Below are positions 1-11,190 of a stretch of 64,000 bases of DNA, piece after piece. The stretch is from Azolla caroliniana (lineage: Eukaryota; Polypodiophyta): contig JBHGNT010000022.1 of the NCBI GenBank assembly GCA_043228905.1, positions 8,494,001 to 8,558,000 of the forward strand, in the 5' to 3' direction. The notes under the pieces were generated by a model, which had not been told where the DNA came from, made no database searches, and worked only from the letters and a program-made list of their open reading frames with translations. The position numbers and the translations under genes are program-made. Every line of letters starts with the position of its first letter. Position 1 is the stretch's first letter.

Positions 1-2
1 CA

Positions 3-434
3 TGGCAAGATAAGATAAGTAGAGAAGATCTTCTAGCATTGAGGATTCGTCAGTTGGAGTGGAATTTGGAAGATATAGAAGTGGCTAAAGTGCGGCTAAA
101 GAATGCAAGGCTAAAGAACAAGAAAGACTTCGATAAACAACATCGACTTCGCCTGAGGAAAATCGTTGAAGGAGATTGGGTGCTAGTCTATGACAGTAGC
201 GTAGACAACCAACATAGTACAGCTCAAAAATTTTCACAACGATGGTTTGGACCATATGTGGTGAAAAAAGTGGAAGAAAATGCAACATATCATTTAGTAG
301 AATTGGAGGGTACACCACTTGCCTTGCCAATTTCCGGTAAAAGGGTCAAGATCTTCAACAGAAGAGATAGAATAGAAATTGGATTCGAAGCTTTTGACGA
401 TTCTGTCTTGGGCATCGATGAAAATGTATTGTAA
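3..434 (+). CDS. Ty3/gypsy pol, integrase C-terminal tail (element G0)
   Basis: Open from the left window edge to a stop at 434, so this is the end of a pol polyprotein whose start lies outside. The residues around GDWVLVYDSS and QRWFGPYVV match, nearly word for word, the integrase tail of the minus-strand element G3 at about 50999-51400 (GDWVLVYDSSLDNQH, RRWFGPYTV), so the two belong to one Ty3 clade. In that family this tail follows the integrase core and helps target-DNA binding. A purine-rich tract and an LTR follow within 65 bp, as expected for the end of pol. The visible part has no lesion. Confidence 0.8.
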   Translation, partial: WQDKISREDLLALRIRQLEWNLEDIEVAKVRLKNARLKNKKDFDKQHRLRLRKIVEGDWVLVYDSSVDNQHSTAQKFSQRWFGPYVVKKVEENATYHLVELEGTPLALPISGKRVKIFNRRDRIEIGFEAFDDSVLGIDENVL

Positions 435-756
435 ACAAAGGTGGAGCCTCACCAAAATTGGCACATACCGGTGGATGTGCTGGTTTGGTGGGGGCGAATG
501 TCATGTGAATCTTCTCACACTATGTAAAAGAATAAATAATAAAATAAGTACTTTATATTAGCTTAATGACATGTTGTAGAAAGATAGATGTTTAAGAAGA
601 TAGGGAAAGTAGAACTATGATTTATCCCACATAGATAGGAAACTTAAGGCTCTGGCTATATAACCACATTGAGATCCCTCATTTTTCATTTGTGCTAAGA
701 ACACTTTGGCCACTTTGTCTTGATGGAAGATGGTGGCCAAGTTCCCATAAATCAGA

Positions 757-909
757 AACGGACCGGTAAGCAAAACCAGAACTGGGCTGGTAAGCAAACC
801 AAAACCGGCCAGAAAGCAAACTGAAACAGGCAGGTAAGCAAACTGGAACCGGCTAGTAAGCAATCCGGAACCGGTCGGTAAGCAATTCGGAACCGGCCGG
901 TAAGCAAAT
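757..909 (+). repeat. Degenerate tandem repeats, about 24 bp (in G0 LTR)
   Basis: About seven imperfect copies of a unit near AACCGGCCGGTAAGCAAA lie head to tail. They have point differences but keep the core GGTAAGCAA. Confidence 0.75.
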
Positions 910-1049
910 CGAAATCGGCGAAATCGGCAATTGGATGGTGTCAGAAATCGGGCGGATCCGACAACTGGTGACGATCGAGACGAACAGATGATAAGATCAT
1001 GTGGCTAATTAAAATGAAGTGAAGAAAACTAAAGTAAAGGTCATGTAGA

Positions 1050-1440
1050 TGGTCGCATGCAACTAAAAGAAAAAGCCGTGCAACTAAAAATGGATGTAAC
1101 TAAAAAGCCATGCAACTAAAAGAAGAAGCTATGCAACTAAAATTAGAGGCCATGCAACAAAAAGTGGAGAGGCATATGATCAACGAGAGAAATGCATATA
1201 AAATTCCCTTTTTTTTTACACTCAAGCTCTCTCTCCATATTATATTTGTTTTCTTTTCCTTCTTAGCTCCCCTATCTTATCGAAGCCATATCTCTCAAGT
1301 AAACCCTAATTTCCTTACGGAAGCCATATCTTACTCATAACCCTAAATTTCCATACGGAAGCTATTCAACTCATAAAACCATAATCTCTTATCAAAGCCA
1401 AAAACCCTAATTTTCTATAGAATTCATATCTTAATTTCCT
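1050..1440 (+). repeat. Two further tandem repeat blocks (in G0 LTR)
   Basis: At 1050-1165 the unit is about 21-24 bp with core CATGCAACTAAAAG, repeated about five times. At 1265-1440 the unit is about 40 bp with AACCCTAA followed by ACGGAAGCCATATC, repeated about three times. The AAACCCTAA-like core resembles the plant telobox; I infer nothing firm from that. Confidence 0.65.
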
Positions 1441-1656
1441 CTTATCTATTACTCTAGTAATCTCCATTAACCAAACCTTTTGTAATCTCAATCTTGAGAT
1501 TGATTGTAATCTTTCTTTCCCTTTATTAATGAAATTTGTGAATCTTTCTCATTTTGTATTAATTGTTTAATATAATCATACGAATCTGATATCTTCCAAT
1601 CGGAGGCCCCGGGGTCTTGCCTCAAGTTCACGTATCGTCGTCGTATTTTCGCGACA

Positions 1657-2149
1657 ACGGTGCCTCCGGATGGAAGAGCCGAGATGATGACTAACTCGGG
1701 AGACTATATTTGAAAATAGCCAAAATGTGCCCCATGTGGGCTATGTATGTAAATAGCCATAACGTTGTATAAGTATAAATACAACTAGGGATCACTTTAG
1801 TAAGATGTGGGTTGTGAGTTACAAGAAGGTAGTGGCCTTTATAACTGTGTAAAATAGAGAGAGAGAGTGTGTGTGACTTAGAGTGTAATTCTACAACCGT
1901 TTGTTGACGAAGAAGATCTCGAGGTTGTCGCCTTTGAGTTTCTTGTTGTACTTCCTCTCAACATATAGTGATATGTTTTGGAGTTTGAAGACTCCACGTG
2001 GTTTTTCCCGATTTGGGTTTCCACGTAAAATCTTGTGTCTCTGTATCTTGTTTTTTTCCTTCTGCTTTTTGGTCTGTGTACTAGCTCTCTTGTTTCTACA
2101 CCCAAATACGAATGTGAAACTGGTTGTGGCCAGTTGATTCTTAAAAAAG
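1657..2149 (+). repeat. 5' LTR of copia A (family P), left end cut by G0
   Basis: Matches the 3' LTR at 12101-12590 over most of its length (for example GGGAGACTATATTTG and CCCCATGTGGGCTATG). The first roughly 16 bases are missing because G0 inserted there. A primer-binding site follows directly. The LTR ends in an A-rich stretch instead of a clean CA, so its last base is uncertain. Confidence 0.75.
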
Positions 2150-2161
2150 TGGTATCAGAGC
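2150..2161 (+). other. Primer-binding site of copia A (initiator-Met tRNA)
   Basis: TGGTATCAGAGC is complementary to the 3' end of plant initiator-Met tRNA, the usual primer of plant Ty1/copia elements. It lies between the LTR and the gag start at 2163. Confidence 0.9.
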
Positions 2162-2162
2162 A

Positions 2163-3198
2163 ATGGAAGACTCGTTCGGAGGCATGTTCAAGTTAATTGG
2201 CTCCAACTACTCAGTGTGGAAGTCAAAGATGAGAGAAATTCTCGTGTGCAAAGACCTCTGGCTATCAGTGCAATTTGGAGATAAAAGGCCAGACAAGATC
2301 GATGCAGTGACTTGGGAAGTGTTCCATCTGAAGGCGGCCACATATATAAGGTGTTTTATAGAGATGAGTGTATACAACAACTTTGGCGAAGAAACAGAAG
2401 CTAATGTCCTATGGAAGAAGCTCAATGTAATGTTTGAGAACAAGAATGACGTGAACCAAGTCTCTGTATTTCGAAAAATTGTGAGACTCTAGTATCAGGA
2501 TGGCTCCAGTATGGCGGAGCACATCAATGCCTTCCAAGGACTAATGAACCAAAACAACTCTCTAGAAGTACCTCTTGCTGACCAGGTATTGGCACTATTG
2601 TTGCTAGGATCCCTTCTAGACAATTGGGAGATGCTCGTTGGCACATTGGGTAACGTCGGGCCAAAAGGGAAAAACTTATCCCTAGAGTAGGTGAAATCGA
2701 GCTTGCTGAATGAAAAAGCTCGCCGGAAGGACCAGAAGTCCAATACCGACCAGAAGGCCTTAGTCATGGAAGGTGACACGATTCGGGAAGAAGCCGAAAT
2801 CGAAGTCCCCAGAACCAAGATAAGGCAGGGACCAGGTCGAAGTCGAGGGGATGGCCCACATGCTTTTATTTTGGGAGGCTAGGGCACTTTCAGAAAAACT
2901 GATGGTGTAGAGCCGAAGAAAATCCCGGATAGGAAGAACACCTTAGCAATCCCCGCGACTGAGGAGGAGTTGCTGCTCATTAGTGAGCAAAACGAAGTGA
3001 ATCTCGTCGGCAAAGAATCGACATGGGTGGTTGATTTGGGTGCGTTGTTTCACCTAACCCCCGACCGAAAGTGCTTCTCATCCTATAGAGCCGAAGATCT
3101 CGGATCTGTAAAGATGGGGAATGAAGGAGCATGCCGAATCGTCGGCATAGGAGATGTTTCTTTGGTAACCTCAACCGTGTGGAGACTCGTGTTGAAAT
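2163..3198 (+). pseudogene. Copia A gag and start of aspartic protease (Tnt1-like)
   Basis: The ATG at 2163 opens a Tnt1-type gag (NYSVWKSKMREIL, then VLWKKLNVMFENKN). Reading continues past an in-frame TAG after KIVRL (near 2490) and another near 2688, then a decayed zinc knuckle. The protease follows: WVVDLGALFHLTPDR, where intact relatives have DSGA. The frame stops at about 3198, inside the protease, where G1 begins. The missing protease end, integrase and front half of RT are not elsewhere in the window. This is a dead copy, related to the plus-strand gag fragment at 49536-49857. Confidence 0.85.
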
Positions 3199-3421
3199 CG
3201 GTTCAACGCCAGTCTTAAGCCTCTTAAGCTACTACTGTACATTCTCTTCACATAATATATATCTTTTCTTATCATCTCTCCCTCTCTCTCGATCTCTCTC
3301 TCGATCTCTCTCTCTCTCCCTCTCACTCACTCTTTCCTTCTCTCGAGAGTTCTTCACCTCTCTTAGTACTAATACTTCTTTTAGTACTAATTCCTTCTCT
3401 GTCTTAGTACTGTTCCTAACA
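3195..3421 (+). repeat. Partial 5' LTR of G1 (R-U5 only)
   Basis: Matches 8447-8661 of the 3' LTR, with a slightly longer CT-rich stretch (about 3283-3330). It ends CTAACA at 3421. The U3 part, about 217 bp, is absent. Confidence 0.85.
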
Positions 3422-3423
3422 GT

Positions 3424-3435
3424 TTGAACCGATTT
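3424..3435 (+). other. Predicted self-priming site of G1
   Basis: TTGAACCGATTT begins two bases after the LTR and is the exact reverse complement of AAATCGGTTCAA at 3195-3206 and 8447-8458, the predicted 5' end of the RNA. It has no TGG start, so a tRNA primer is unlikely. Tf1/sushi elements are known to prime in this way. Confidence 0.7.
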
Positions 3436-3514
3436 TGTCGATCTTCCTTTCCTCCTCTTCCGTTCCTCCTTTTACTTTTATCTTCTTATTAATCCTCTTA
3501 TCCTCCCTAGTAAA

Positions 3515-4653
3515 ATGGAAACTGTTAGCGCTCAGGAATACCAATCTGTTTTCTCAGAGCTCCAGTGCTTAAAAGAGAAACTTGTGGCACTAGAACAAGA
3601 AAATCATCGCTTGTTGGGGGATCTTCAACAAATAGCGCTGGAAAAACAACAACAACACGGGGAGCTAACACTACGTGTACAACAACTCGAAGTGACTATC
3701 ATATCATTACAACAACAAGGATCAAGCACTCAAGGGATTCACAAAGAACCCAAGATCGGTCTTCCAGCAAAATTTGATGGGACCCGATCACAGTTTAGAG
3801 GGTTTTTGAATCAGGTACGTTTAGTGATACAAATGCATCCTTCTCGATATCCCACCGATGCATCACGAGTGGGACTAGTAGGCACTCTCCTTAGTGGCTC
3901 AGCGTTTGGTTTGCTCCATTGTTGGAAAAGGATTCTCCATTATTAAACAATTTTGAAGAATTTATAAGTGAGTTTAAGGCCTGTTTTGGAGATACTGATA
4001 GCATAAGGACTACAATCAACAAAATCCGGCGATTACGCCAAGGTGATTGTCCAGCTTCCGCATACGCTGCAGATTTCCGCCTACTCGCTGCCGATATCCC
4101 TTGGGATGATCACGCATTGATGGATCAATTCCGTTATGGCTTACGCAACGATGTCAAGGATTTACTCTTGACCTTCCCCGAAGAGCCAAAGTCAATAACA
4201 GAAGCAATTAGTCGCGCGGTGAGATGCGACAACCGCCTCTTCAAACGACGTTCGGAACAACAATTCCAGATTCCGAGGGCAAGATTAGAGCCTACCTATG
4301 CCTCAGTGGTAGCGAAAGCTTTTCCGAGGGAGTCATATAATGCGCCTCCAGCAAGTACTCCAACTCCAATGGAAATTGACACCACACGTTGTCTTGGACC
4401 GCTATCGGAAGAAGAAAAGCAACAACGCCGAGCAAACCGACTATGTCTTTATTGCGGTGGACCAGGGCATATCGCAGTAAACTGTCCCCATAGGCCAAGA
4501 AGGCAGGTAAACCAAATAGTTGCTAGTTGTGATTATACTAAACCCGAGTCTATTTCATTAGGGATATCTGATAGTCCTAATAGTACTAATAGCCCAAATC
4601 TAGCGAACAAATTTGATGTCCTTAGTCAGTTAGAAGAAGAGTTAAACGACTAA
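3515..4653 (+). pseudogene. G1 gag (frameshifted)
   Basis: The ATG at 3515 is homologous to the G2 gag start. The N-terminus is leucine- and glutamine-rich and probably coiled-coil (LKEKLVALEQENHRLLGDL). The capsid-like core follows from KFDGTRSQFRGFLNQ. Near 3905 two bases are missing relative to G2, shifting the frame; the capsid reading resumes at 3919 and runs to a TAA at 4651-4653. Near the end is a CCHC zinc knuckle (CLYCGGPGHIAVNC) preceded by a PMEIDTTR stretch typical of chromovirus gags. This would be the structural coat protein of the particle. The copy is non-functional. Confidence 0.9.
4641..4647 (+). promoter_or_regulatory. Candidate -1 frameshift heptamer GTTAAAC (G1)
   Basis: Lies four bases before the gag stop, in the register G TTA AAC of the gag frame. 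The pol frame is -1 to gag and open across this point. It is conserved in G2 at 57778-57784. Confidence 0.5.
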
Positions 4654-7600
4654 GTCCAGCCAAAATAGGAGCCGTTTGGTTGGACAGCCCTAGATCTGTG
4701 CAGCCCATTAGTGGTTCCATTCCCGCTAAGCAAGTTAGCAATGTGTTCGTAGCCCAAGTAACAGTTAGTACTAAAAGTACTCCTCCAGTACATGTCTTAG
4801 CACTTCTAGATTCTAGAGCTAATTCTTGCTTCATGGATAGGAAATTTGCCCAAGCTCATCAGATATCTCTCAGAAAACTCCCATGTCCTGCCCTTGTAGT
4901 AGTCGTCGATGGTCGTCCCATTGCCTCAGGAAATATCATAGAAGAGTCAGAGCCCGTTAATGTTGTCCTAGATAATCTAGCATGTGTCATATCATTTAAT
5001 ATAATTAGCATCCCAGAACACCCCATTGTCTTAGGATTACCATGGTTCGAATTACATAACCCAGACATAGATTGGCGGACAAGAGAAATCCGGCATCGAA
5101 AAGCCCGAGGGTCTACTCATGAGATTGCAACGATTTCACTACATCAGTTGCGTGAGTAAGGATGCAAGGAAGAAATGTTCCTCTTCGCAATATCAGTAAA
5201 CCCCTCCAGCACCACTAAAAAGGATTCCACCGTTCAACTTCCAGAGAAGTATCATCAGTATGCCGATGTGTTTGATAAAGTACAAGCCAGTACGCTTCCT
5301 CACCATCGACCATATGATTGCCCCATCGATTTACAACCGGGGAAAGAGCCACCTTGGGGACCGATCTACAATTTGTCACCAACCGAACTGGAAGTCCTCC
5401 GAGCCTATATAGAGGAGAATTTCGAGAATGGTTTCATACGACATTCGAAATCTCCAACCGGCACACCCATTTTCTTCGTCAAGAAAAAGGATGACTCACT
5501 TCGGCTCGTTGTAGATTACCGTGGCTTGAATAAGGTTACAATCCGAAATAGGTATGCACTCCCCCTTATCTCAAGTCTTTTAGAACGGATCAATGGTGCC
5601 AGGTTCTTCACGAAGATCGACTTACGGGGAGCCTATAACCTCGTACGGATCCGACCAGGAGATGAATGGAAGACCGCGTTCCGCACCAGATATGGGCACT
5701 TCGAGTATACGGTTATGCCGTTCGGCCTCAATAATGCGCCAGCAGTCTTCCAGCACATGGAAAATGATATTTTCCGAGATCTCTTGGATGTGTGTCTAAT
5801 CATCTATTTGGATGATCTACTGGTTTACTCGAAGACCCAAGAAGAGCATGATTCTCATGTACTGTTAGTACTAAAACGACTTCGAGAACATGGTCTCTAT
5901 GCAAAGCTGGAAAAATGTAGTTTCGGGTGCAACCAAGTGGAATTTCTCGGCTATGTCATTTCCTCAGAAGGCATCTCCATGGACCCAGCTAAGGTCAAAA
6001 CGGTGGTAGAATGGCAGACTCCGCGTTCGGTGCGGGATGTGCAATGCTTTCTAGGCTTTGCCAATTTTTACCATAAGTTTATAAAGGATTACTCAAAGCT
6101 CGTTTTGCCTCTTACACAACTTACTAGGAAGGGACAATCGTTCGTTTGGTCTGAAGAAGCGGACATGGCTTTTGAGAATCTTAAACAGGCATTTACATCG
6201 GCTCCCATTCTAGCTCACGTTGATCCAGAAAAACCATTCATCATCGAAGCGGACACATTGGATTTTGCATTGGGAAGCATTCTATCACAACGAGGTAATG
6301 ATGAAAAGCTACATCCTGTGGCTTTTCACTCACGCAAGTTTGACGCCGCCGAAATCAACTACGAAATTCATGATAAAGAGCTATTGGCTATAGTGGACTC
6401 TTTTATGCAATGGAGGCATTTTCTAGAGGAATCTTCTCATCAAGTCACTGTATTCAGTGACCACAAAAACCTCGCCTATTTTCAAGACGCTCGTGTGTTA
6501 AATCGACGTCAAGCTCGGTCGGCCCATTTTCTCACGCGTTTCGACTTCAAGATTACATATCAACCTGGGTAACATCAAGGGAAAGCAGATGCATTATCAC
6601 GGCGTTCGTACCTAGCACCGCGTCCCGGGGAGCCAGCTTTCGATAACCAAAAGCAAGTAATCTTGGGTCCGGCACGACTGCAAGCAACACAGGTCTTTGG
6701 CATGCCCATGGATTCCCACGTTATCGATATCATACGTGTGGACCTGAAGACAGATGCTTTCACCCAAGCTATACTAGCACAAATTGATCCCTCTCGAGCA
6801 TCGTGTTCACAGTCGCAACCACCAGGTACGGACTATCGGCAATTCAAATACCATGATGGATTACTCTTCTTTATAGAACTTTTGTATGTTCCTAATGGTT
6901 TTTCCTGCCTTCAAGTAGTACAAAACTGTCATGACACATATACAACTGGGCATTTTGGTAGTACTAAAACATTAGATTTAGTACAACGATCATTCTGGTG
7001 GCCCCGTATGCGACAATTTGTCGAAGATTTTGTTCGGACTTGTGACACATGCTGCAGAGCGAAAATACTAAGGCATCATCCATATGGTTTATTAGAACCA
7101 TTACCAATTCCAAGCAAGCCGTGGCAATCCATTGCTCTAGACTTCATCACAGATCTTCCAGTCTCTAAGGGGTTCAATGCGATTCTAATAGTGGTAGATC
7201 GATATACGAAGATGGCTCATTTTTTGCCATGTACTAAGGAAATCTCTAGTGAAGACACCGCCGAAATTGTCATGCGTGAAGTATGTCGACATCATGGACT
7301 TCCCGATAGTATCGTCAGTGACCATGGACCCCAGTTCGTGTCAAAATTCTGGAAGCACCTTTTTAAAATGCTCAAGGTCACTTGTAACCTCTCCTTCGGC
7401 TACCACCCACAAACAGACGGCCAAGCCGAACGAACAAATCAAACGTTGGAGCAGTACCTGCGGTGCTTTCTTAGCTATCATCAGGATGACTGGGCAGATA
7501 TTGTCCACTTCGCCGAATTTGCCTATAATAACTCTATCCACACATCGACTAAAGTTACGCCATTTTATGCTTATACGGGATGTCACCCCCGGTGGTGTGT

Positions 7601-8237
7601 ACTTGAAACCCCAGAGGTGTCCACAAATCCTTGCGCGGAGGATCGTTTGGAACGGTTACGCAAGTTACAAGCGGATTTAGCTACTCATCTCCAACAAGCT
7701 CAGCAAACACACAAGGTTTATGCGGATCGTCATCGACTCCCATGCAGTTTTAACATTGGAGATCGGGTATGGCTACTCCGACGACACATCAAGACTACTC
7801 GCCCATGCGAGAAGTTAGATTATCGGTGATTAGGTCCTTTCCGTATCATAGGAAAGATTAATGATGTCGCTTTTCTTCTCGATCTACCTCCACAACTTCG
7901 GATACATCCGGTGTTTCATAGTTCTCTCCTTGAACCCTATAAAGAGAGCACCATCCCAGGACGTATTACACAGCCTCCACCCCCGATCGAGCTTGAAGAT
8001 GGACCTGAGTACGAGGTTGCCGCCATCCTTGATTCCAAGATTGTTCGCAACAAGCTCTATTATCTAGTCGATTGGCTAGGATATAGTCCCAGTGAGCGTA
8101 CTTGGGAACCGATAGAGAATGTCACCAATGCTCGTGCACTTCTTGAAAACTGCCATCATCAATATCCAGACAAACCGGGTCCTCAATCCAAAACAACTCG
8201 TTACACTCGTCGTTTTAAAGGGAGGATAGTGTCATGA
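4645..8237 (+). pseudogene. G1 pol: protease, RT, RNase H, integrase, chromodomain
   Basis: One frame throughout, broken by TAA at 5157, TAA at 6570 and TGA at 7827. Protease: LLDSRANSCFMD near 4806, where the usual DSGA glycine is changed. [22 protein letters not shown], with catalytic YLDD near 5810. RNase H: FIIEADTLDFALG, HDKELLAIV, FSDHKNL. Integrase: zinc-binding HDTYTTGH and CDTCC near 6930-7050; core acidic residues in ALDFITDLP, IVSDHGPQF and NQTLEQYL. C-terminus: chromodomain EYEVAAILDSKIVRNKLYYL, then DWLGYSPSERTWEPIENV (about 8007-8130). The stop codon falls inside the 3' LTR. Chromodomains direct integration to modified chromatin in this family. Confidence 0.92.
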
Positions 8238-8526
8238 TATGGCAAGACTCGAACCCATGACCTTATGCTACATGGGTCGAGCTCTTGACCATCAGACTAT
8301 ACATTGTAATACGTAGAATATTATTTTCATTTATGTTTTATTATAGAAAATTGATGTATATTCCAGATTTCTCTGGAACATTCTAGAAACTTCAGGAGTA
8401 TTCCTTAGAACACTATAAAAGGAGGCACGAGGCATTATTTCAAACCAAATCGGTTCAACGCCAGTCTTAAGCCTCCTAAGCTACTACTGTACATTCTCTT
8501 CACATAATATATATCTTTTCTTATCA

Positions 8527-8558
<32 letters not shown>

Positions 8559-8661
8559 CCTCTCACTCACTCTTTCCTTCTCTCGAGAGTTCTTCACCTC
8601 TCTTAGTACTAATACTTCTTTTAGTACTAATTCCTTCTCTGTCTTAGTACTGTTCCTGACA
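8230..8661 (+). repeat. 3' LTR of G1
   Basis: TGTCATGATATG...GTTCCTGACA, 432 bp. TATAAAA at 8414-8420 predicts a transcript start near 8447. It has a CT-rich tract at about 8530-8560 and three TTAGTACT motifs near the end. The first about 70 bp contain an antisense tRNA-like box pair. Confidence 0.9.
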
Positions 8662-10678
8662 CCCGCAAGGTTCGGATGGGTGTTTGCTTTGAATGTGCAA
8701 GTTTAAAAAGCATTGCAAAGAGTGGGACAATAGATGAAGAAATAAACAATTATAACTTGAATTTATTAAAAGAACATCGAGAAAACCAAGTGTTGGAAAG
8801 ATCTAAAGCTATTCACCATCTTCAAAAAGCACTTGAATCACCGGAAAGGTACATGTGCTTGATTATAGATGGAATGGATTAGAAGTTTTTGCCACACTTT
8901 CAAAGGTTGCCCAAGGATATTGTAGATGAATGCCTAGTGCATATGCACTTAGTAGGTTGTCTTCTATATTGTACAACAATAAGGCCTCAAGTGTTCCTAA
9001 CTTATCCAAATATCCACAACGAGCCTAATCTTACAGTAACAATGATGCAAAGAGTTTTGCAGACTTGGCAAGGTTTACTCCCACCAGTACTATACGTGCA
9101 ATTAGACAAAACGTCGAGAGAAAACAAGAACTCGACTGTGTTTGGTTATTTACGCATTTTAGTAGACAAGGGTATTTTCAAAAAGATTAAGGTCAACTTC
9201 TTACTAGTTGTTCACACACATGATCACATAGATCAAATGTTTAGTCAGCTCTCCAAGAAATTAGTGAGATGTGATGCTTTCACACTTCCTATGCTGTCAA
9301 AGTTGATCACTGAAGCTTATACCCCAAAGCCAGATGTACAACATTTAGATGAAGTTTATGATTTTAAACGATTCTGTGTGAATGGTGATGGGACTTGATG
9401 TAGCGATCTTGTTAAGCTTAATAATATAAGTTTTAACCACGTCTTCTTGATCCACAAAAGTGTGGCTAGTCACAACCAGACGATGTTGTATGCCAAACAA
9501 TACTCATCTAGTTCGCAATGGGAGCCACAAGACGGATGTAAGCTCTTATTGCATTTCCCAAATGCACTAATCTATGGTGTAGAACAAATGCCCAATGACG
9601 ACCTCAAAAGATTGGCTACTAGTAGTTCAATTGAAGAACAAAAAATATATTGGGTGCGGTGCCTTGAGGAGAAACACAAAAATATTGAGGGAACCAAAAA
9701 GTACGTTGGTGATCAGGATGTGGAATGGTGGGATAACTTCTTTAATGATCAACGTACGATATTAGATAACTACTTTGCGGGAGTATGGCCACTACAAAAT
9801 CAATTCGAATGGAATATTGGTGGCCCATCAATGGAGAACATGACTTGTTTACAACCACTAGATAATCTTGAATTGAATAATCTAGTTCGCCCACGACAAA
9901 GAGATATTTACGTGGGACCAAGATTATCGCATGTTGCTGAGGCGAGATGGCAAGGCAATCTACATGAGTTGCAAGTTGGTATGTTGGTTGCAACATTAGC
10001 TGGGGGTGATAAGTTGGGCCATTCCTTTTGGATTGCTAAAATCATTGAAATTACTATGGATGATGAAGGCAATCCAGTTCAATCCATTATGGTTCATTGG
10101 TATCATACGTCTTCCAAAGATGCATTTACTAGGAAGTGCTCTTTAAAGATGGTTAAGGATGTCGGAGGCACAAGCAGAAAGCGGAGAAGAAAGAACCTAC
10201 CCAACACGTCTACTCTAACACTTGATAATGTCGACATACTCGTGTATGACTTCTCATTGACCAAAACAAGCCATCTAAGACAGACTACAATCAAGATAAT
10301 AAAAGAGAAGGTCCTAGATGTGCATGTTGACACATTACAAATACAAACAAGGAATATGTCTAATAATCACGATGACGTTGGATTGCAATTGGAGAGGATG
10401 CGACCCCACAAAGCTCTTCTAGTTCATCGGGTGGGTCTAAATATACATGTTAGTCATTTTGTAATTTTTTTACATTCTCTTGTAAATTTCACATGTCGAT
10501 TATTAGGGGCATTTTTTGAAAGCCCTAAATTTTTGGACATGGTATAAATAAATATATTTTGATTCAATTTCGAAAAACCTTTACGCATGCGATGGTCCTT
10601 TTTGTGAAATGACCTACTTTGTGTCTTTTTTGGACGGATTGTTCTTAAATTGCGACATATTACCTATTTCAAATCACG
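8662..10678 (+). pseudogene. DUF7869-like (transposase-like) gene, 5'-truncated copy 1
   Basis: A single frame runs from the LTR edge to a stop at 10545-10547, broken only by TAG at 8880 and TGA at about 9396. It starts at RKVRMGVCFECASLK, which lines up with the middle of copy 2 (18546-21329). Conserved blocks: YMCLIIDGMD, LPKDIVDECLVHMHLVGC, VQLDKTSRENKNSTVFGYL, VVHTHDHIDQMFSQL, and a C-terminal block (LVRPRQRDIYVGPR, ARWQGNLHEL, SIMVHWYHT) that may be an SH3-like fold. I recall these blocks as DUF7869; no function is established, and a DDE-type nuclease role is my inference. The tail to about 10678 shares TTTCAAATCACG with the end of copy 2. Copia A RT resumes right after. Confidence 0.75.
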
Positions 10679-10681
10679 CGG

Positions 10682-11190
10682 TGTTTGCGTGTTTGTGAAG
10701 AAATTCGATGGAGGAGATTTCCTCATCCTCTTGCTGTACATGGATGACATGTTGATTGTCGGATGGGACCATATGAAGATTCAAGTGCTGAAGAAGGCCT
10801 TGAGTAGGTCGTTCTCGATGAAAGATATGGGTCCGGCAAAGCAAATCCTGGCTATGGACATTGTTCGAGATCGAACAAAGAAATTGCTACGACTGTCACA
10901 GGAGAAATACATGACGAGGGCGCTCCACAGAATCGGCATGGAAAGCGCGAAATTGGTCGGCTCGACACTACTGACTAACTACAAGCTAAGCAAAGATCAA
11001 TGTCTGAAATCGAAAACCGAGAAGGTTAAGATGTCAAAGGTCCCATATGCCTCAGTAGTTGGAAACCTAATGTACGCGATGGTATGTACCAAGTCGTACA
11101 TAGCATACACAGTCAGAGTGGTCAGCCGATATATGAGCAATCGTGACAAAGAGCATTGGGCTGCTATGAAGTGGATATGTTTGTTACCCG
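10682..11190 (+). pseudogene. Copia A reverse transcriptase, C-terminal half
   Basis: VCVFVKKFDGGDFLILLLYMDDMLIVG, given here only as the landmark YMDD near 10738, is the copia RT active site. It continues through FSMKDMGPAKQILAMDI, LSQEKYMTRALHRIGM and YASVVGNLMYAMVCT to KEHWAAMKWI. This is Tnt1-type order. The first half of RT and the integrase are missing. The frame leaves copia at about 11178 where a 370-bp insertion starts. Confidence 0.88.

Larger units (their letters stand above)
487..1656 (+). repeat. Polypurine tract and 3' LTR of element G0
   Basis: A purine tract (GGTGGGGGCGAA, 487-498) precedes an LTR that starts TGTCATG at 499 and ends GCGACA at 1656, giving TGTC...GACA ends. 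Copia A LTR sequence resumes at 1657 with ACGGTGCCTCC, so ACGGT is the probable right-hand target duplication; its partner lies outside the window. The tract closely resembles those of T and G3. The LTR is about 1158 bp and holds three blocks of short degenerate tandem repeats. No gene is supported inside it; the small open frames are chance. Confidence 0.75.
3195..8661 (+). mobile_element. Ty3/gypsy chromovirus G1 (Tf1/sushi-like), 5' LTR truncated
   Basis: Parts in order: partial LTR 3195-3421, self-priming site 3424-3435, gag 3515-4653, pol 4645-8237 ending in a chromodomain, purine tract AAAGGGAGGATAG, full LTR 8230-8661. Its proteins are very close to those of G2 (56126-61839). The left flank is copia A protease and the right flank is a DUF7869-like gene, so no target duplication can be recognised and a rearrangement has occurred. 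The 5' LTR lacks U3 and starts where the transcript is predicted to start. Confidence 0.9.

Noticed and set aside
8240-8310. A genuine tRNA gene in the LTR
   Set aside because: Only A and B boxes are convincing; the stems pair poorly and it recurs in every LTR of the family. Kept as a tRNA-like remnant.
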